64,000 nt of DNA, taken from contig LGYU01000002.1 of NCBI GenBank assembly GCA_001302245.1, positions 124,001 to 188,000 on the forward strand, read 5' to 3'. Source of the stretch: Chitinophagaceae bacterium PMP191F. GTDB taxonomy: Bacteria > Bacteroidota > Bacteroidia > Chitinophagales > Chitinophagaceae. The notes under the pieces are model-generated. The model searched no databases. It had not been told where the DNA came from and was given only the letters and a program-made list of their open reading frames with translations. Below, piece by piece: positions 53,396 to 63,174 of the stretch (the stretch's first letter is position 1; every line of letters starts with the position of its first letter). The translations under genes were made by a program, and so were the position numbers.

Positions 53396-53842
53396 CTAGT
53401 ACGACAAAGCAGCCAGCATAAAAGCAAATGCTATCACCCAGATAGCCAATACAATAATAGTAAGGATACCTACAAACTTAAAAGAAAGTTTAAGTTGTTG
53501 AAAAGAGCCGCCCAGTACCTGCTGATCATTGTTGCTTAATGCTGTTTGCATACGGGTAGCAAACCGGAACAAGAATAAACAGGGAAAAAAGTAAATAACA
53601 GCAAATAGAATATAAACCAATGTAGCACCCAATGCGTAACCGGTTCCATAAGCAGCCCCTTCCATTTTTGACATTGATAAACCAATGGCAGAACCTGCAA
53701 AAAATGAAATGCATACGGTAATACCGCAGGCAACAAAACCTACAATAGCCAGAAACTTTGCCCAGCGGGCTGTTTCAGAAAGATTGCGTGCTATCAGCGG
53801 ATCAATCTGTAATTCAAATAAGCTTTCTGTTGATTGTTCCAT
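53396..53842 (-). CDS. DUF5362 membrane protein (paralogue 1 of 4)
   Basis: A 148-aa protein. The short cytoplasmic N-terminus carries the family word ESLFELQIDPLIARNLSETA. About four transmembrane helices follow (FLAIVGFVACGITVCISFFA, GATLVYILFAVIYFFPCLFL, and a final pair). The loop word FRFATRMQTALSNNDQQVLG matches the paralogues at the same position. The four genes form a minus-strand array with gaps of 63, 8 and 59 bp. Function unknown; the family is restricted to Bacteroidota. Confidence 0.88.
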   Translation of the reverse strand: MEQSTESLFELQIDPLIARNLSETARWAKFLAIVGFVACGITVCISFFAGSAIGLSMSKMEGAAYGTGYALGATLVYILFAVIYFFPCLFLFRFATRMQTALSNNDQQVLGGSFQQLKLSFKFVGILTIIVLAIWVIAFAFMLAALSY

Positions 53843-53905
53843 ATAAGCAGTTGGTTTAAGTAAAAAACGTTTTGGTTAATATTTACAGCCAAAGCAATGT
53901 CAGCA

Positions 53906-54334
53906 TTATATTCCCAGCGCCCGGCCCATACCAAACGATGATATCATCAGAACGACCAGTACCATGAGGGACAGCGCAATGATGACAAGGATACCTAAAA
54001 ATTTGAAATACCCGCTCAGGTTGCCTGCACCTTCATTCAACTGATACTGGTTATCAGTAGCAATGCCTGCACTTACCTGGCTGGCAAAACGCAGTAGCAA
54101 CAGGTTTAAGCCTATTGATATTCCCAATGCAATAAGTCCTCCCAATATACCGCCTGCCATTGCTGCGGTACCCCCGGAACGGATCATGGTATTTACAAAA
54201 GAAAGACCGGCACCCACCAGCCCCAGTATACCTACCAAACGTGCCCAGCGGGCGGCAGCTTGAAGATGTTCACGGGCTGTATCATCTATAGTAACCTGGA
54301 ATAATTCGTTGTTGTATTGTTGTTCTTCCTGCAT
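53906..54334 (-). CDS. DUF5362 membrane protein (paralogue 2 of 4)
   Basis: A 142-aa protein with the shared start NNELFQVTIDDTAREHLQAA and ARWARLVGILGLVGAGLSFV. Its helices are richer in Gly/Ala than the other copies (GTAAMAGGILGGLIALGISI), and the loop reads LRFASQVSAGIATDNQYQLN. It sits 8 bp after the stop of paralogue 3, so the two may be coupled. Confidence 0.88.
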   Translation of the reverse strand: MQEEQQYNNELFQVTIDDTAREHLQAAARWARLVGILGLVGAGLSFVNTMIRSGGTAAMAGGILGGLIALGISIGLNLLLLRFASQVSAGIATDNQYQLNEGAGNLSGYFKFLGILVIIALSLMVLVVLMISSFGMGRALGI

Positions 54335-54342
54335 AAAAAAAT

Positions 54343-54789
54343 TTAAAAACGGCCCAATGATGCTGCAATAATGTTATAGGCATTCAATACAAAACCCAGT
54401 ATTGCAACAACGCCATTGATCATAAAATAATTTCTTAAAAATCTCAGTCCTTCATTGAAGCTACGTTGATCCTGCCGTTCAATACCAGTGCGAACCAGCT
54501 TCGCAAAACGATACAGCATTAACCCGATAAACAAAACGAACAGCGATACACAGATCACGGTAGCAACAAGCACACTGCCCAGATCAGCTATTCCCGGTAA
54601 CACTGCTGACATTGCCTTGTTCAAAGCTGCACCGGCAAAAACAGAGACCAGCAATGCCAGGCCTATGCCAATGAAATATATAATGGCAATAAATGAAGCC
54701 CATTTGGAAGCGTTAAGAAATTTTTGCCCTGCATCGTGATCGACCCGCAATCCGAACAGAGGTTCATCAGGTGAATTTTGTTCTGTCAT
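54343..54789 (-). CDS. DUF5362 membrane protein (paralogue 3 of 4)
   Basis: A 148-aa protein from the ATG at 54789 (MTEQNSPDEPLFGLRVDHDA). Ten in-frame codons upstream are not part of the family. It has the ASKWASFIAIIYFIGIGLAL helix, the LYRFAKLVRTGIERQDQRSF loop and a C-terminal pair of helices (FMINGVVAILGFVLNAYNII in frame). Same topology and family as its neighbours. Confidence 0.87.
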   Translation of the reverse strand: MTEQNSPDEPLFGLRVDHDAGQKFLNASKWASFIAIIYFIGIGLALLVSVFAGAALNKAMSAVLPGIADLGSVLVATVICVSLFVLFIGLMLYRFAKLVRTGIERQDQRSFNEGLRFLRNYFMINGVVAILGFVLNAYNIIAASLGRF

Positions 54790-54848
54790 AATTAAATGTG
54801 GTTGTGAAAATTTGGACAAACTAATTTAGAGTATTTTTTGCAGCATTT

Positions 54849-55281
54849 TCAGTATGGATACTTACTGAAAATAAATAACAGGTAACAAACGATGGAAATG
54901 ATATGTACCACCACTTCTATAAATGTCATCACCGAATTGCGGTACAACCATTTCAGCGATTGATTGAACAGTTCCGTTTGCCTGGTTTCAATACTTATTT
55001 TACACTGACGCGTAAAATAGAAATAAAAACTGATCTGTACTATAGATAACACCGTAATTACTGCAGAACACAACAGGTAAACCGACATAAACACTCCGCG
55101 CGGAGCGGCGCCAGACTTCAGATATGCCATTTGCTGTACCAACAGGAAACCCATGGTAGACAATGAGACCAAAACCGCCCCGATCAATATCCATACCGTT
55201 AACCGGTATACTTTCACCAGGTACTTCGCCCCCTTCCGGCTGCAAAGTGATCTCAAATAAATTGTCGGTTGTATCTTGCAT
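54849..55281 (-). pseudogene. DUF5362 paralogue 4, frameshifted at a G5 tract
   Basis: The ATG at 55281 begins MQDTTDNLFEITLQPEG, the family opening. The frame then runs off into an unrelated sequence. Removing one base of the GGGGG tract (CCCCC, 55229-55233 on the plus strand) restores AKYLVKVYRLTVWILIGAVL and four transmembrane helices down to the stop at 54849, a 143-aa protein. This could be a real inactivation, a slippage-controlled (phase-variable) gene, or a one-base sequence error. The downstream frame alone (from 55256) has no plausible start. Confidence 0.75.
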
Positions 55282-55291
55282 AAGCGGTAAA

Positions 55292-55332
55292 ATAAAAAAA
55301 TAGTTGCCGCTACACAAGAGCAACAACTATTT
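55292..55332 (-). terminator. Terminator of proS
   Basis: AAATAGTTG (55298-55306) pairs with CAACTATTT (55324-55332). An A-run on the left gives a U-run on the minus-strand transcript. It lies about 80 bp past the proS stop. Confidence 0.65.
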
Positions 55333-55411
55333 CAGTGATTTATGGATCCGGCGATTTTGAGATTTAGTGGCTTACATCTAAAAATTCCTTCCTCAACAAT
55401 TCTGCAATTCC

Positions 55412-56890
55412 TTAGTATGCCTGCGCAAACAACACCCGTTGTTTACTGGGTTTACCACTGAATACACAAACGCCATCTTCCTGTTTTGCATCCAGCGGAA
55501 TACAACGAATGGTAGCCTTGGTAGCTTCTTTAATAGCCGCTTCTGTTTCAGCAGTACCATCCCAGTGTGCAGCAATAAAACCGCTTTTTTCTTCCAGTAC
55601 TTTCTTAAACTCATCCCAACTGTTCACTTCGGTAATACGTTCGTTGCGGAAAGCCAGGGCCTTGTTGTAAATAGCCTGCTGAATTTCATCCAGCAAACCG
55701 GCAATGCGTTCTGCAAGACCATCCACGGGAACACTTTGTTTTTCGCGTGTATCCCTGCGTGCCAGCTCTACGGTATTATTCTCCAGGTCGCGCACACCCA
55801 GTGCTACACGTACCGGTACACCTTTCATCTCGTATTCAGCAAATTTCCAGCCCGGACGTGCGTTATCATTGTCATCGTACTTCACACGAATACCCAGCGC
55901 TTTCAGTTTTTTTACCAGTTCCAGCGCTTTTATGTCTATCTGCGCTTTCTGTTCGTCACCTTTATAGATTGGAACGATCACCACCTGCAAAGGAGCAATT
56001 TTAGGAGGTAATATCAGCCCTTCATCATCACTGTGCGCCATTACCAGGGCACCGATCAGGCGGGTACTTACGCCCCAGCTGGTAGCCCACACGTAATCCA
56101 GTTTATTGGATTTATCGGAGAATTTAACATCAAATGCTTTGGCAAAATTCTGTCCCAGGAAATGCGAAGTTCCTGCCTGTAATGCTTTGCCATCCTGCAT
56201 CAGTGCCTCAATGCAATAAGTATCCACGGCACCTGCAAAACGCTCGCTTTCAGATTTTACCCCTTTTATCACTGGCAGCGCCATCCAGTTTTCTACAAAA
56301 TCAGCATATACATGCAGCATCTGCACTGTTTCTGCAACTGCTTCTTCGGCAGTTGCGTGGGCAGTATGACCTTCCTGCCACAAAAATTCGGCAGTACGCA
56401 AAAACAGGCGTGTACGCATTTCCCAACGCACCACGTTGGCCCATTGGTTAATCAGGATCGGCAGATCACGGTAGGATTGGATCCAGCCTTTATAGGTATT
56501 CCAGATAATCGCTTCACTGGTAGGGCGAACCACCAGTTCTTCTTCCAGTTTTGCTTCGGGGTCAACCATCAGTTTACCCTTATGAGCAGGATCGGTTTTA
56601 AGACGGTAGTGGGTTACCACGGCACATTCTTTGGCAAAACCTTCTGCATTCTTTTCTTCGGCCTCAAAAAGACTTTTTGGTACAAACAGTGGAAAATAGG
56701 CATTTACGTGACCGGTGTCCTTAAACATCTTATCCAGTGCATCCCGCATATTTTCCCATAAAGCGAATCCATAAGGTTTAATCACCATACAGCCCCTTAC
56801 CGCTGAATAATCGGCCAGGCTGCCCTTAATAACAAGATCATTATACCATTGCGAATAGTCTGCGCTTCTGCTGGTAATCTCTTTACTCAT
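55412..56890 (-). CDS. proS: Prolyl-tRNA synthetase, archaeal/eukaryotic-type (ProS type 3)
   Basis: A 492-aa class II synthetase without the bacterial-type insertion domain. Class II motifs: [20 protein letters not shown] (motif 1 region), [37 protein letters not shown] (motif 2) and [20 protein letters not shown] (motif 3). The anticodon-binding domain and the C-terminal zinc-like domain end in [10 protein letters not shown], a Tyr terminus typical of type 3. It is the organism's likely sole ProRS. Confidence 0.96.
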   Translation of the reverse strand: MSKEITSRSADYSQWYNDLVIKGSLADYSAVRGCMVIKPYGFALWENMRDALDKMFKDTGHVNAYFPLFVPKSLFEAEEKNAEGFAKECAVVTHYRLKTDPAHKGKLMVDPEAKLEEELVVRPTSEAIIWNTYKGWIQSYRDLPILINQWANVVRWEMRTRLFLRTAEFLWQEGHTAHATAEEAVAETVQMLHVYADFVENWMALPVIKGVKSESERFAGAVDTYCIEALMQDGKALQAGTSHFLGQNFAKAFDVKFSDKSNKLDYVWATSWGVSTRLIGALVMAHSDDEGLILPPKIAPLQVVIVPIYKGDEQKAQIDIKALELVKKLKALGIRVKYDDNDNARPGWKFAEYEMKGVPVRVALGVRDLENNTVELARRDTREKQSVPVDGLAERIAGLLDEIQQAIYNKALAFRNERITEVNSWDEFKKVLEEKSGFIAAHWDGTAETEAAIKEATKATIRCIPLDAKQEDGVCVFSGKPSKQRVLFAQAY

Positions 56891-57028
56891 GTTAGTGGTT
56901 AAGTTTTTGCTTTCCAGGGCCTTTTAATCGTTTTTTAACGCCCGTTTACCGATAAATTTTAACAATCTGCCTGAAATATTTTATAGATAAACAGGCCTTT
57001 TTGTCGTAATTTTAGTGTTATGAAGACG

Positions 57029-57060
57029 CAAAAGTAGCAACTTCAACCTAAAACTGTAAA
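57029..57060 (-). promoter_or_regulatory. proS promoter candidate
   Basis: On the minus strand, TACTTTTG (57036-57029) with a GGTTTT 21 nt upstream matches the Bacteroidota pattern. It would give a proS leader of about 130 nt. Confidence 0.4.
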
Positions 57061-57069
57061 ACCATTATT

Positions 57070-57849
57070 ATGAGTTCCAGATTTATACTCTTCGGTTTGG
57101 TAGTTGTAACAGCCTTTACAAGTTGTTCAATTTATAAATCAGGTCAAACTCCTGACGATGTTTACTATTCGCCTGCACGCGAAGTAGCCGCCGGTGACAG
57201 TTATTTGTCTATGGACGATAACAACAGGAACCGCAACTACCGTTCAGACGATTATTCATATTCATCTTACGATGATTACTGGTTACGTATGCGTGTTCGT
57301 AATCCATACAGGTGGTCAACCTTTTATGATTACGACATGTATGGCGGCAACCCATATATGATGCCTTACGGCTATTACAATCCGTATATGTATGGTGGTT
57401 ATGCCAACTATTATGGCTTTGGATTCACCAGCAACTACTGGAATAATTATTATTACTGGAACAGCTTCTACAATCCTTACAATCACTACATCGTGATCGG
57501 AGGCGGTTCAAAAGGCGGCAACACTCCTTACAACACAGTGCGCAACCTGAATATGAACACCTACAGAAGCCCTGCCGGTTACAATAATCTGAACAATCAG
57601 CAGTCACTGCGCAGCACCCGTCCATCTTACCAGTATAACAATAGCAATGTGGGTGGACGCAGGGTTACTACCGGCGGAAGAGATAGCTATTACGCCCCTT
57701 CCAACGACCGTCCTGTAAGAGCTTATACACCTCCTGCACAAACTTATACTCCTGCCAGAACATATTCAGGCGGTAGTACAGGCAGCGCGGGAAGCAGTGG
57801 CAGCAGCGGTGGCGGTGGTGGAACCGGAAGCAGACCAGTCCGTAATTAA
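57070..57849 (+). CDS. Tyr/Asn/Gly-rich lipoprotein
   Basis: A 259-aa protein with a lipobox (FGLVVVTAFTSC, Cys19). The middle is extremely rich in Tyr, Asn, Gly and Asp (YYWNSFYNPYNHYIVIGGGS, MYGGYANYYGFGF). The end is a Ser/Gly/Thr-rich low-complexity tail (GGSTGSAGSSGSSGGGGG). Such Bacteroidota lipoproteins are probably surface-exposed or bound to other envelope parts; no family function is known. A strong terminator separates it from the FadL-like gene 122 bp on. Confidence 0.8.
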   Translation: MSSRFILFGLVVVTAFTSCSIYKSGQTPDDVYYSPAREVAAGDSYLSMDDNNRNRNYRSDDYSYSSYDDYWLRMRVRNPYRWSTFYDYDMYGGNPYMMPYGYYNPYMYGGYANYYGFGFTSNYWNNYYYWNSFYNPYNHYIVIGGGSKGGNTPYNTVRNLNMNTYRSPAGYNNLNNQQSLRSTRPSYQYNNSNVGGRRVTTGGRDSYYAPSNDRPVRAYTPPAQTYTPARTYSGGSTGSAGSSGSSGGGGGTGSRPVRN

Positions 57850-57895
57850 AATCAGGCTTCAACTCCCGCGGCATAAAAGTTATTTAAATATTTAC

Positions 57896-57945
57896 AGGAG
57901 GAACCAGGATTTGAGATCTCTTGAATTTTGTTTCCTCCTTTTTTA
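57896..57945 (+). terminator. Terminator between the lipoprotein and the FadL-like gene
   Basis: The arms AGGAGGAA (57896-57903) and TTCCTCCT (57932-57939) are followed by TTTTTT. Inner GAGATCTC-type pairing extends the stem. It suggests the two genes are transcribed separately, or with partial read-through. Confidence 0.75.
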
Positions 57946-57971
57946 TGTATTTACCTATAGAATAGACGTGT

Positions 57972-59525
57972 ATGAAGATCAGATTAAGTCTCCTGATTTT
58001 AATGATTGCCAGCCATCAGCTATATGCCCAGATACCCGAGGATGCCATCCGGATGAGTTGGATAACGCCTTCCGGTACGGCCCGTAACCAGGCCATTGGT
58101 GGTGCTGCCGGCTCTCTTGGCGGTGAGATTACCAACCTGTTCATCAACCCTGCAGGACTGGGTTTTTACAAAGTGCCTGAAATTGTTCTTACTCCTGGTA
58201 TCAGCCTGTTGAAAAGCAATGGCGAGTTTCGCGGTACAGATGCCACATCCAACCAGTTGACACGCTTCAGCATCGGTACTTCCGGTGTGGTATTACCTAT
58301 CAGCAGCTATGACCGGCGCAGAAGCGCAGCTTTTAGCATAGGTATTAACAGAACTGCCAATTTCAATAATGTAGTGCACTACCAGGGACAAAATGATTAC
58401 AGTTCTTTTTCAGAGCCTTTTGCAGTGGAATTTGCCAATTCCGGTTTGCCTATTAATGTAAATCTTACCAATGCACCACTTACATTAGGCACCAAACTGG
58501 CTACCTACACCTACCTGATAGACACCCTGAAAGTGAACGGAGCTTATGAAATTGTTGGAGCACCTCAGCATGATGCGATCCTGGCCAATACCAACGCCTT
58601 GCTGAACCAGGAAAAAACAGTCACATCCAAAGGCGGCATTACTGAAGTAGCCATTGGATATGCAGCGAATATGAACGATAAATTCTATTTCGGTGGCAGT
58701 ATCGGTATTCCAATTGTAAGCTATTCCCGTACCACTGTATTCCGCGAATCGGATGCAGGAAATGCCCCCAACAAATATTTTGACTACGCTACTTATCAAA
58801 CAGATTATAAAGCATCCGGTGCAGGTTTTAATGCCAAACTGGGTATGATCATGAAAGCCAGCACCACGCTGCGCCTGGGGCTTGCTATCCATACGCCCAC
58901 CCTTTACGGCCTGCGTGAAAGCACTACAGAGCGTATTGAGAATAAAGTAAAAAACCTTAATTCTCCGGGTTACTCTGTGTATACAGCTACTGCAGACGAT
59001 CTGGGTGTGGTGATCCCTACCTATCGGTATGACATGGTTTCGCCCTGGAAATTTATCGTGAGCGGTACCTATCTTTTTGGTGAAATAGCAGACGTAACCA
59101 AACAGAAAGGATTTATCACAGCCGATATAGAGTATGTTACCCATCGCTCTTCCAAATTCAGTTCTGCCAATGAAGAAGATGACGGCAGCTATTATAAAGC
59201 TGTGAACCAGGTGATCAAAGACAGTTATAAAGGCGCTTTTAATTTCCGCGTAGGCGGTGAAATGAAATTCAACACCATGATGGGGCGTCTGGGATTTTCT
59301 TACTACGGCAATCCCTACAAAGACAAGGAGCTGAAAGGAAGCAGGATGAATGTGAGCGGCGGACTTGGTTATCGCAATAAAGGTGTTTTTATTGACCTGG
59401 CTTATGTATACAGCATAGTAAAAGACACCGATTTCCCTTATCGCCTTCCTGACAAGGCTAATACCTTTGCTTATGTTAAAGGTAAAAGCAGCAATGTGGT
59501 GATGACAGTAGGATTTAAATTGTAA
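57972..59525 (+). CDS. OmpP1/FadL-like outer membrane transport protein
   Basis: A 517-aa beta-barrel with a signal peptide (MKIRLSLLILMIASHQLYAQ). The N-terminal hatch signature is ARNQAIGGAAGSLGGEITNL followed by FINPAGLGFYKVPEIVLTPG, as in the FadL family. Late strands read LGYRNKGVFIDLAYVY and SNVVMTVGFKL. FadL-type proteins let hydrophobic molecules cross the outer membrane, but the substrate of Bacteroidota members is unknown. No partner operon gene follows. Confidence 0.88.
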   Translation: MKIRLSLLILMIASHQLYAQIPEDAIRMSWITPSGTARNQAIGGAAGSLGGEITNLFINPAGLGFYKVPEIVLTPGISLLKSNGEFRGTDATSNQLTRFSIGTSGVVLPISSYDRRRSAAFSIGINRTANFNNVVHYQGQNDYSSFSEPFAVEFANSGLPINVNLTNAPLTLGTKLATYTYLIDTLKVNGAYEIVGAPQHDAILANTNALLNQEKTVTSKGGITEVAIGYAANMNDKFYFGGSIGIPIVSYSRTTVFRESDAGNAPNKYFDYATYQTDYKASGAGFNAKLGMIMKASTTLRLGLAIHTPTLYGLRESTTERIENKVKNLNSPGYSVYTATADDLGVVIPTYRYDMVSPWKFIVSGTYLFGEIADVTKQKGFITADIEYVTHRSSKFSSANEEDDGSYYKAVNQVIKDSYKGAFNFRVGGEMKFNTMMGRLGFSYYGNPYKDKELKGSRMNVSGGLGYRNKGVFIDLAYVYSIVKDTDFPYRLPDKANTFAYVKGKSSNVVMTVGFKL

Positions 59526-59575
59526 CCGTTGCCCAAAAACCTGTAGCACACCATCTCAGAACGCAATAAAACATG

Positions 59576-59603
59576 AAACCCCTCCTGGAAAGGAGGGGTT
59601 TTA
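59576..59603 (+). terminator. Terminator of the FadL-like gene
   Basis: AAACCCCTCC-TGGAAA-GGAGGGGTTT, then TAG, 51 bp after the stop. Confidence 0.85.
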
Positions 59604-59858
59604 GTTTAGAGGTTACTAAACCATATTAATCATTAACCATAAACCATTAACTTTTACCTATCGGAATGATTTCTTTATAATTATTTTGGGTTAAGGGGTT
59701 ATCTGTTGTTGCTGATGTAAAGTTGCATCTGAATAGCCACATTTAAAACGTTCATCTACCATTAATTAAGCGCGGTATCAATAAAACTTAGCATGCCTTA
59801 AGTAAAAATGCTTAGTGAAGTACCAAAAGAGGGGAATTCAACTGTAGTTGTATGAATT

Positions 59859-60767
59859 TCAACGTACCATACCAGCAGTACAATAGCTCAATACTTCCTG
59901 CAAAGCTGCCGGATGAAACCACTGGATAGATGTGTCTTTCTTAAACCAGGTCATCTGGCGTTTGGCATATTGACGTGTATTTTTCTGTATCAGCGCGATG
60001 GCTTCCTGCAATGAAATATTGCCATCAAGATAATCAAACATTTCGCTGTAGCCCACCGTACGCAGTGCATTGAGATGTCGCCAGGGTTCCAGCACACGTA
60101 CTTCATCAGTTAATCCCTGTGCTATCATTTCATGCACACGCTGATCTATATTGTTGTGCAAAATTTCTTTGGGAAGCTCAAGCCCTGTTTTGATAACATT
60201 GAAAGGCCTGTTAATTGTTTTGCGTTGTTGAAAACTACGAATGGACTGCCCGGTGGCCAGTTTTATTTCCAGTGCACGCATCAAACGCTGTGGATTCCGG
60301 ATTTCGCCTGTGCTGTAGTACAAAGGATCATGCTGCTGCACCTGTTGCTGTAGCCATTCCAGGCCTTTTTCTTTAAAAGAGGATGTGATTTGTTCGCGTA
60401 CCTGTTGTGATACAGGTGGCATATCATCCAGTCCTTCACAAAATGCTTTTATATACAGGCCGGTACCGCCAACCATCACCGCTACATCATGCTGTTGAAA
60501 AATAGTATCCGCAACCTGCAATGCATATTGCTCAAATACGGCTGCATTCACATCATCGTGTATGGAATGCGAGTTAATAAAATAATGATGTACCTGTTGT
60601 AACTGTTCCGCTGAAGGTTTGGCTACACCGATAGACATTTCGCGGAAACATTGCCTGGAATCGGCAGAAATGATCTCAGTATTAAAATGCTGCGCTATAG
60701 CAATGGCCAACGCGGTTTTCCCTGCAGCAGTTGGCCCTGTAATAATAATGCAGGTTTTCTGTTTCAT
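59859..60767 (-). CDS. miaA: tRNA dimethylallyltransferase
   Basis: A 302-aa enzyme that adds the isopentenyl group to A37 of UNN-decoding tRNAs. The P-loop GPTAAGKT is at residues 11-18, with the DSRQ motif (IISADSRQCFREMSIG), AVMVGGTGLYIKAFCEGLDD, the substrate-tunnel word NPQRLMRALEI and the C-terminal RQYAKRQMTWFKKDTSIQWF. Normal length. Confidence 0.96.
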   Translation of the reverse strand: MKQKTCIIITGPTAAGKTALAIAIAQHFNTEIISADSRQCFREMSIGVAKPSAEQLQQVHHYFINSHSIHDDVNAAVFEQYALQVADTIFQQHDVAVMVGGTGLYIKAFCEGLDDMPPVSQQVREQITSSFKEKGLEWLQQQVQQHDPLYYSTGEIRNPQRLMRALEIKLATGQSIRSFQQRKTINRPFNVIKTGLELPKEILHNNIDQRVHEMIAQGLTDEVRVLEPWRHLNALRTVGYSEMFDYLDGNISLQEAIALIQKNTRQYAKRQMTWFKKDTSIQWFHPAALQEVLSYCTAGMVR

Positions 60768-60879
60768 GAATTGAAGATCAGCGAAAAGAATACATAATTA
60801 GAAATGGCGAACTTTATACCCACAATGCTGATTACCGGAAAAAATGATCCTTTCCCCACATTTCCGGGATAGCCTGCCA

Positions 60880-61449
60880 CTAATAATCTTCTTCTTTTCC
60901 TTCCTCATCTCCTACCACATCTTCTTCATCGTCATTTCCATCACCATCGCCTTCTTCACCAAAGCCATCGGCACCGGCTACCAGATCGTATTTCTCTTCC
61001 ATTTCGGTCAGCTTATCGCCGGCCAATCCTTTAGTGCCATATTGTGAGGGGGCAATACCTTCTGATTTTGCCACAGCCGGGTAATCCAGGCGTGCATTCT
61101 CGTCTTTTGAAACATTGATCAGTTCCACCAGGAAGCTCCAGCCTTTTACAAAGTCGTACACGTAAATGAACTTCTGGTTCGGATCACGTATCTCAGATCC
61201 GATGGAAGTATCCTGCATCAGCAACGGAGGTGCCTTGTATGCTTTGTCGTATTTCTCCAGGCTGATCTCCCTGCCGCGTTGCCAATGATCATTGCTGCGG
61301 TAAAAAGTAGCCTGGTGCTTGCTGTCAAACTCGTAAGCCTTCAATATTATCTGGTGCAGTTGTAAAAAAGTCTGTGTGTGTTTTACAACTACATCACGAT
61401 AAATGCTATCGTCTTCTTCAAAGTATACCCTGAATTTTAATACAGCCAT
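60880..61449 (-). CDS. pRiA4b ORF-3-like protein with an acidic tail
   Basis: A 189-aa cytoplasmic protein of the IS1096/pRiA4b ORF-3 (PF07929) type. The core has FRVYFEEDDSIYRDVVVKHT, FLQLHQIILKAYEFDSKHQA, TFYRSNDHWQRGREISLEKY and IYVYDFVKGWSFLVELI. The last ~40 residues are almost all Asp, Glu and Gly (EEGDGDGNDDEEDVVGDEEG). The family's function is unknown; in this setting it is a core gene and not part of a transposon. Monocistronic. Confidence 0.85.
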   Translation of the reverse strand: MAVLKFRVYFEEDDSIYRDVVVKHTQTFLQLHQIILKAYEFDSKHQATFYRSNDHWQRGREISLEKYDKAYKAPPLLMQDTSIGSEIRDPNQKFIYVYDFVKGWSFLVELINVSKDENARLDYPAVAKSEGIAPSQYGTKGLAGDKLTEMEEKYDLVAGADGFGEEGDGDGNDDEEDVVGDEEGKEEDY

Positions 61450-61662
61450 ATCTGCTTTAATAGTTTAAGTTCATTATAGAAGCCTGCTACTCAGCCTTTT
61501 TACTATCCTATAATGTATCCGCGGTTTCAAAAATAAGACAATTGAATATTCTGCACAACTATCATACCACAGGCCCCCAGTACCACTGCCTTTTCCTTAA
61601 AGTATAATGCCTGGTTCCAGGTATTCCGGCACCAGATTTTTATTAATTATTGTTGCTGATTT

Positions 61663-63150
61663 TTATTTTACCGGTTTCAGATCCATCTCAGCAGCTTTTT
61701 TCATCATAAAGCTATACGCTTCCTCGTAAGTATTACTGATCTCTCCATCCAGTATCGCTTCGCGGATGGCATTTTTCAGATCGCCCACAGCCCTTGATGG
61801 CTGTAAGGCAAATATTTCCATGATCATTTCGCCGGTTATAGGTGGCTGCCAGTTGCGGATACGATCTTTTTCTTCCACCTCTTTCAGGCGGGCGCGCACC
61901 ATCTCAAAATTTTCGAGATAGCGTTTTACTTTTTGCTTATTCTTGGAAGTAATATCGGCTTCGCAAAGCATCATCAGCGCTTCCATATCATCTCCCGCAT
62001 CAAACAACAATCTTCGTATAGCAGAATCGGTAATGTTTTCTTTTGTAAGACTGATAGGTCGCAGGTGCAATTCTACCAGCTTGCGCACAAAACGCATTTT
62101 TTCATGTTGCGGCAATTTCAGTTTGGCAAATATTTTAGGTACCATCCGCCCACCTACCACTTCATGTCCGTGAAAGGTCCAGCCATGTCCCTGCTCAAAT
62201 TTTTTAGTGGCGGGTTTACCAATATCGTGCAACAGGGCAGCCCATCGTAACCACAGGTCGTTTGACACACGGCATACATTGTCGATCACCTGTAATGTAT
62301 GGTAAAAATTATCTTTATGTCCCATGCCATCAATATACTCTGCTCCTTCCAGGTCCGTCATCTGTGGGAAAATGATATGCAGCAAACCGCTTTTGTACAA
62401 CAGGTCAAAACCAATGGAAGGCTTTTTACTCAGTAGTATTTTATTCAGTTCTTCTGTAATACGTTCCTGTGAAATAATGCTGATACGCTCTGCATTGTCT
62501 TTGATGGACTGGAAAGTTTCCGGTGCAATGGTAAAGTCCAGTTGCGTGGCAAAACGGATAGCACGCATCATACGCAATGGATCATCACTGAAGGTTTGGT
62601 GAGGATCCATGGGTGTGCGAATGATCTTTTTTTCCAGATCCTCCAAACCTGTAAAGGGGTCGATCAGCTTACCATAATCATCTTTGTTCAAACTGATAGC
62701 CAGCGCATTGATGGTAAAGTCGCGGCGTTCCTGGTCATCCTTTAAAGAACCAGGCTCTACTTCAGGATTGCGGGTGTGATGCCGGTAACTTTCTTTACGG
62801 GCTCCTACAAATTCAATATCCCAATCGCCATTTGCTTCTACCTCTGTATCGGTATCTGTTTTATTTACCGGGGCATTATCACCGGCAGAGAAATGTTTCA
62901 GACATATATGTGCCGTACCAAAAGTTTTAAAATAAGAAACCCTTGGCTGGGGTTGAAAACGACGGGCAACAGCATGTGCCAGTTCAATACCATCGCCCAC
63001 ACAAACAATATCGGCATCTTTGGTTACCCGGCCGATCAGCTTGTCGCGCACAAAACCACCAATCAGGTAACAGGGTACGCCCATTTCCCCGGCCGCATGT
63101 GCTATTTTCTTAAAAACAAACAGTTCCTTCTCGGTGCAATTAATATCCAT
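61663..63150 (-). CDS. cca: CCA tRNA nucleotidyltransferase with HD domain
   Basis: A 495-aa protein. The N-terminal nucleotidyltransferase core has the [20 protein letters not shown] signature and [33 protein letters not shown] and [16 protein letters not shown]-type words (class II). An HD phosphohydrolase domain follows, [17 protein letters not shown] with [15 protein letters not shown], as in many Bacteroidota proteins of this class. It adds or repairs CCA at tRNA 3' ends. A TACCTTTG promoter box ends 8 nt before the ATG. Confidence 0.95.
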   Translation of the reverse strand: MDINCTEKELFVFKKIAHAAGEMGVPCYLIGGFVRDKLIGRVTKDADIVCVGDGIELAHAVARRFQPQPRVSYFKTFGTAHICLKHFSAGDNAPVNKTDTDTEVEANGDWDIEFVGARKESYRHHTRNPEVEPGSLKDDQERRDFTINALAISLNKDDYGKLIDPFTGLEDLEKKIIRTPMDPHQTFSDDPLRMMRAIRFATQLDFTIAPETFQSIKDNAERISIISQERITEELNKILLSKKPSIGFDLLYKSGLLHIIFPQMTDLEGAEYIDGMGHKDNFYHTLQVIDNVCRVSNDLWLRWAALLHDIGKPATKKFEQGHGWTFHGHEVVGGRMVPKIFAKLKLPQHEKMRFVRKLVELHLRPISLTKENITDSAIRRLLFDAGDDMEALMMLCEADITSKNKQKVKRYLENFEMVRARLKEVEEKDRIRNWQPPITGEMIMEIFALQPSRAVGDLKNAIREAILDGEISNTYEEAYSFMMKKAAEMDLKPVK

Positions 63151-63158
63151 AAGCGATA

Positions 63159-63166
63159 CAAAGGTA
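63159..63166 (-). promoter_or_regulatory. cca promoter -7 box
   Basis: TACCTTTG on the minus strand (TAnnTTTG consensus), 8 nt from the ATG, with a TTC about 19 nt further upstream. Confidence 0.5.
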
Positions 63167-63174
63167 AGAAGTGC

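Noticed and set aside
58485-59549. A 354-codon minus-strand frame antisense to the FadL-like gene
   Set aside because: It mirrors the coding frame of a strong outer-membrane protein gene, and its composition is that of a reverse-complement shadow.
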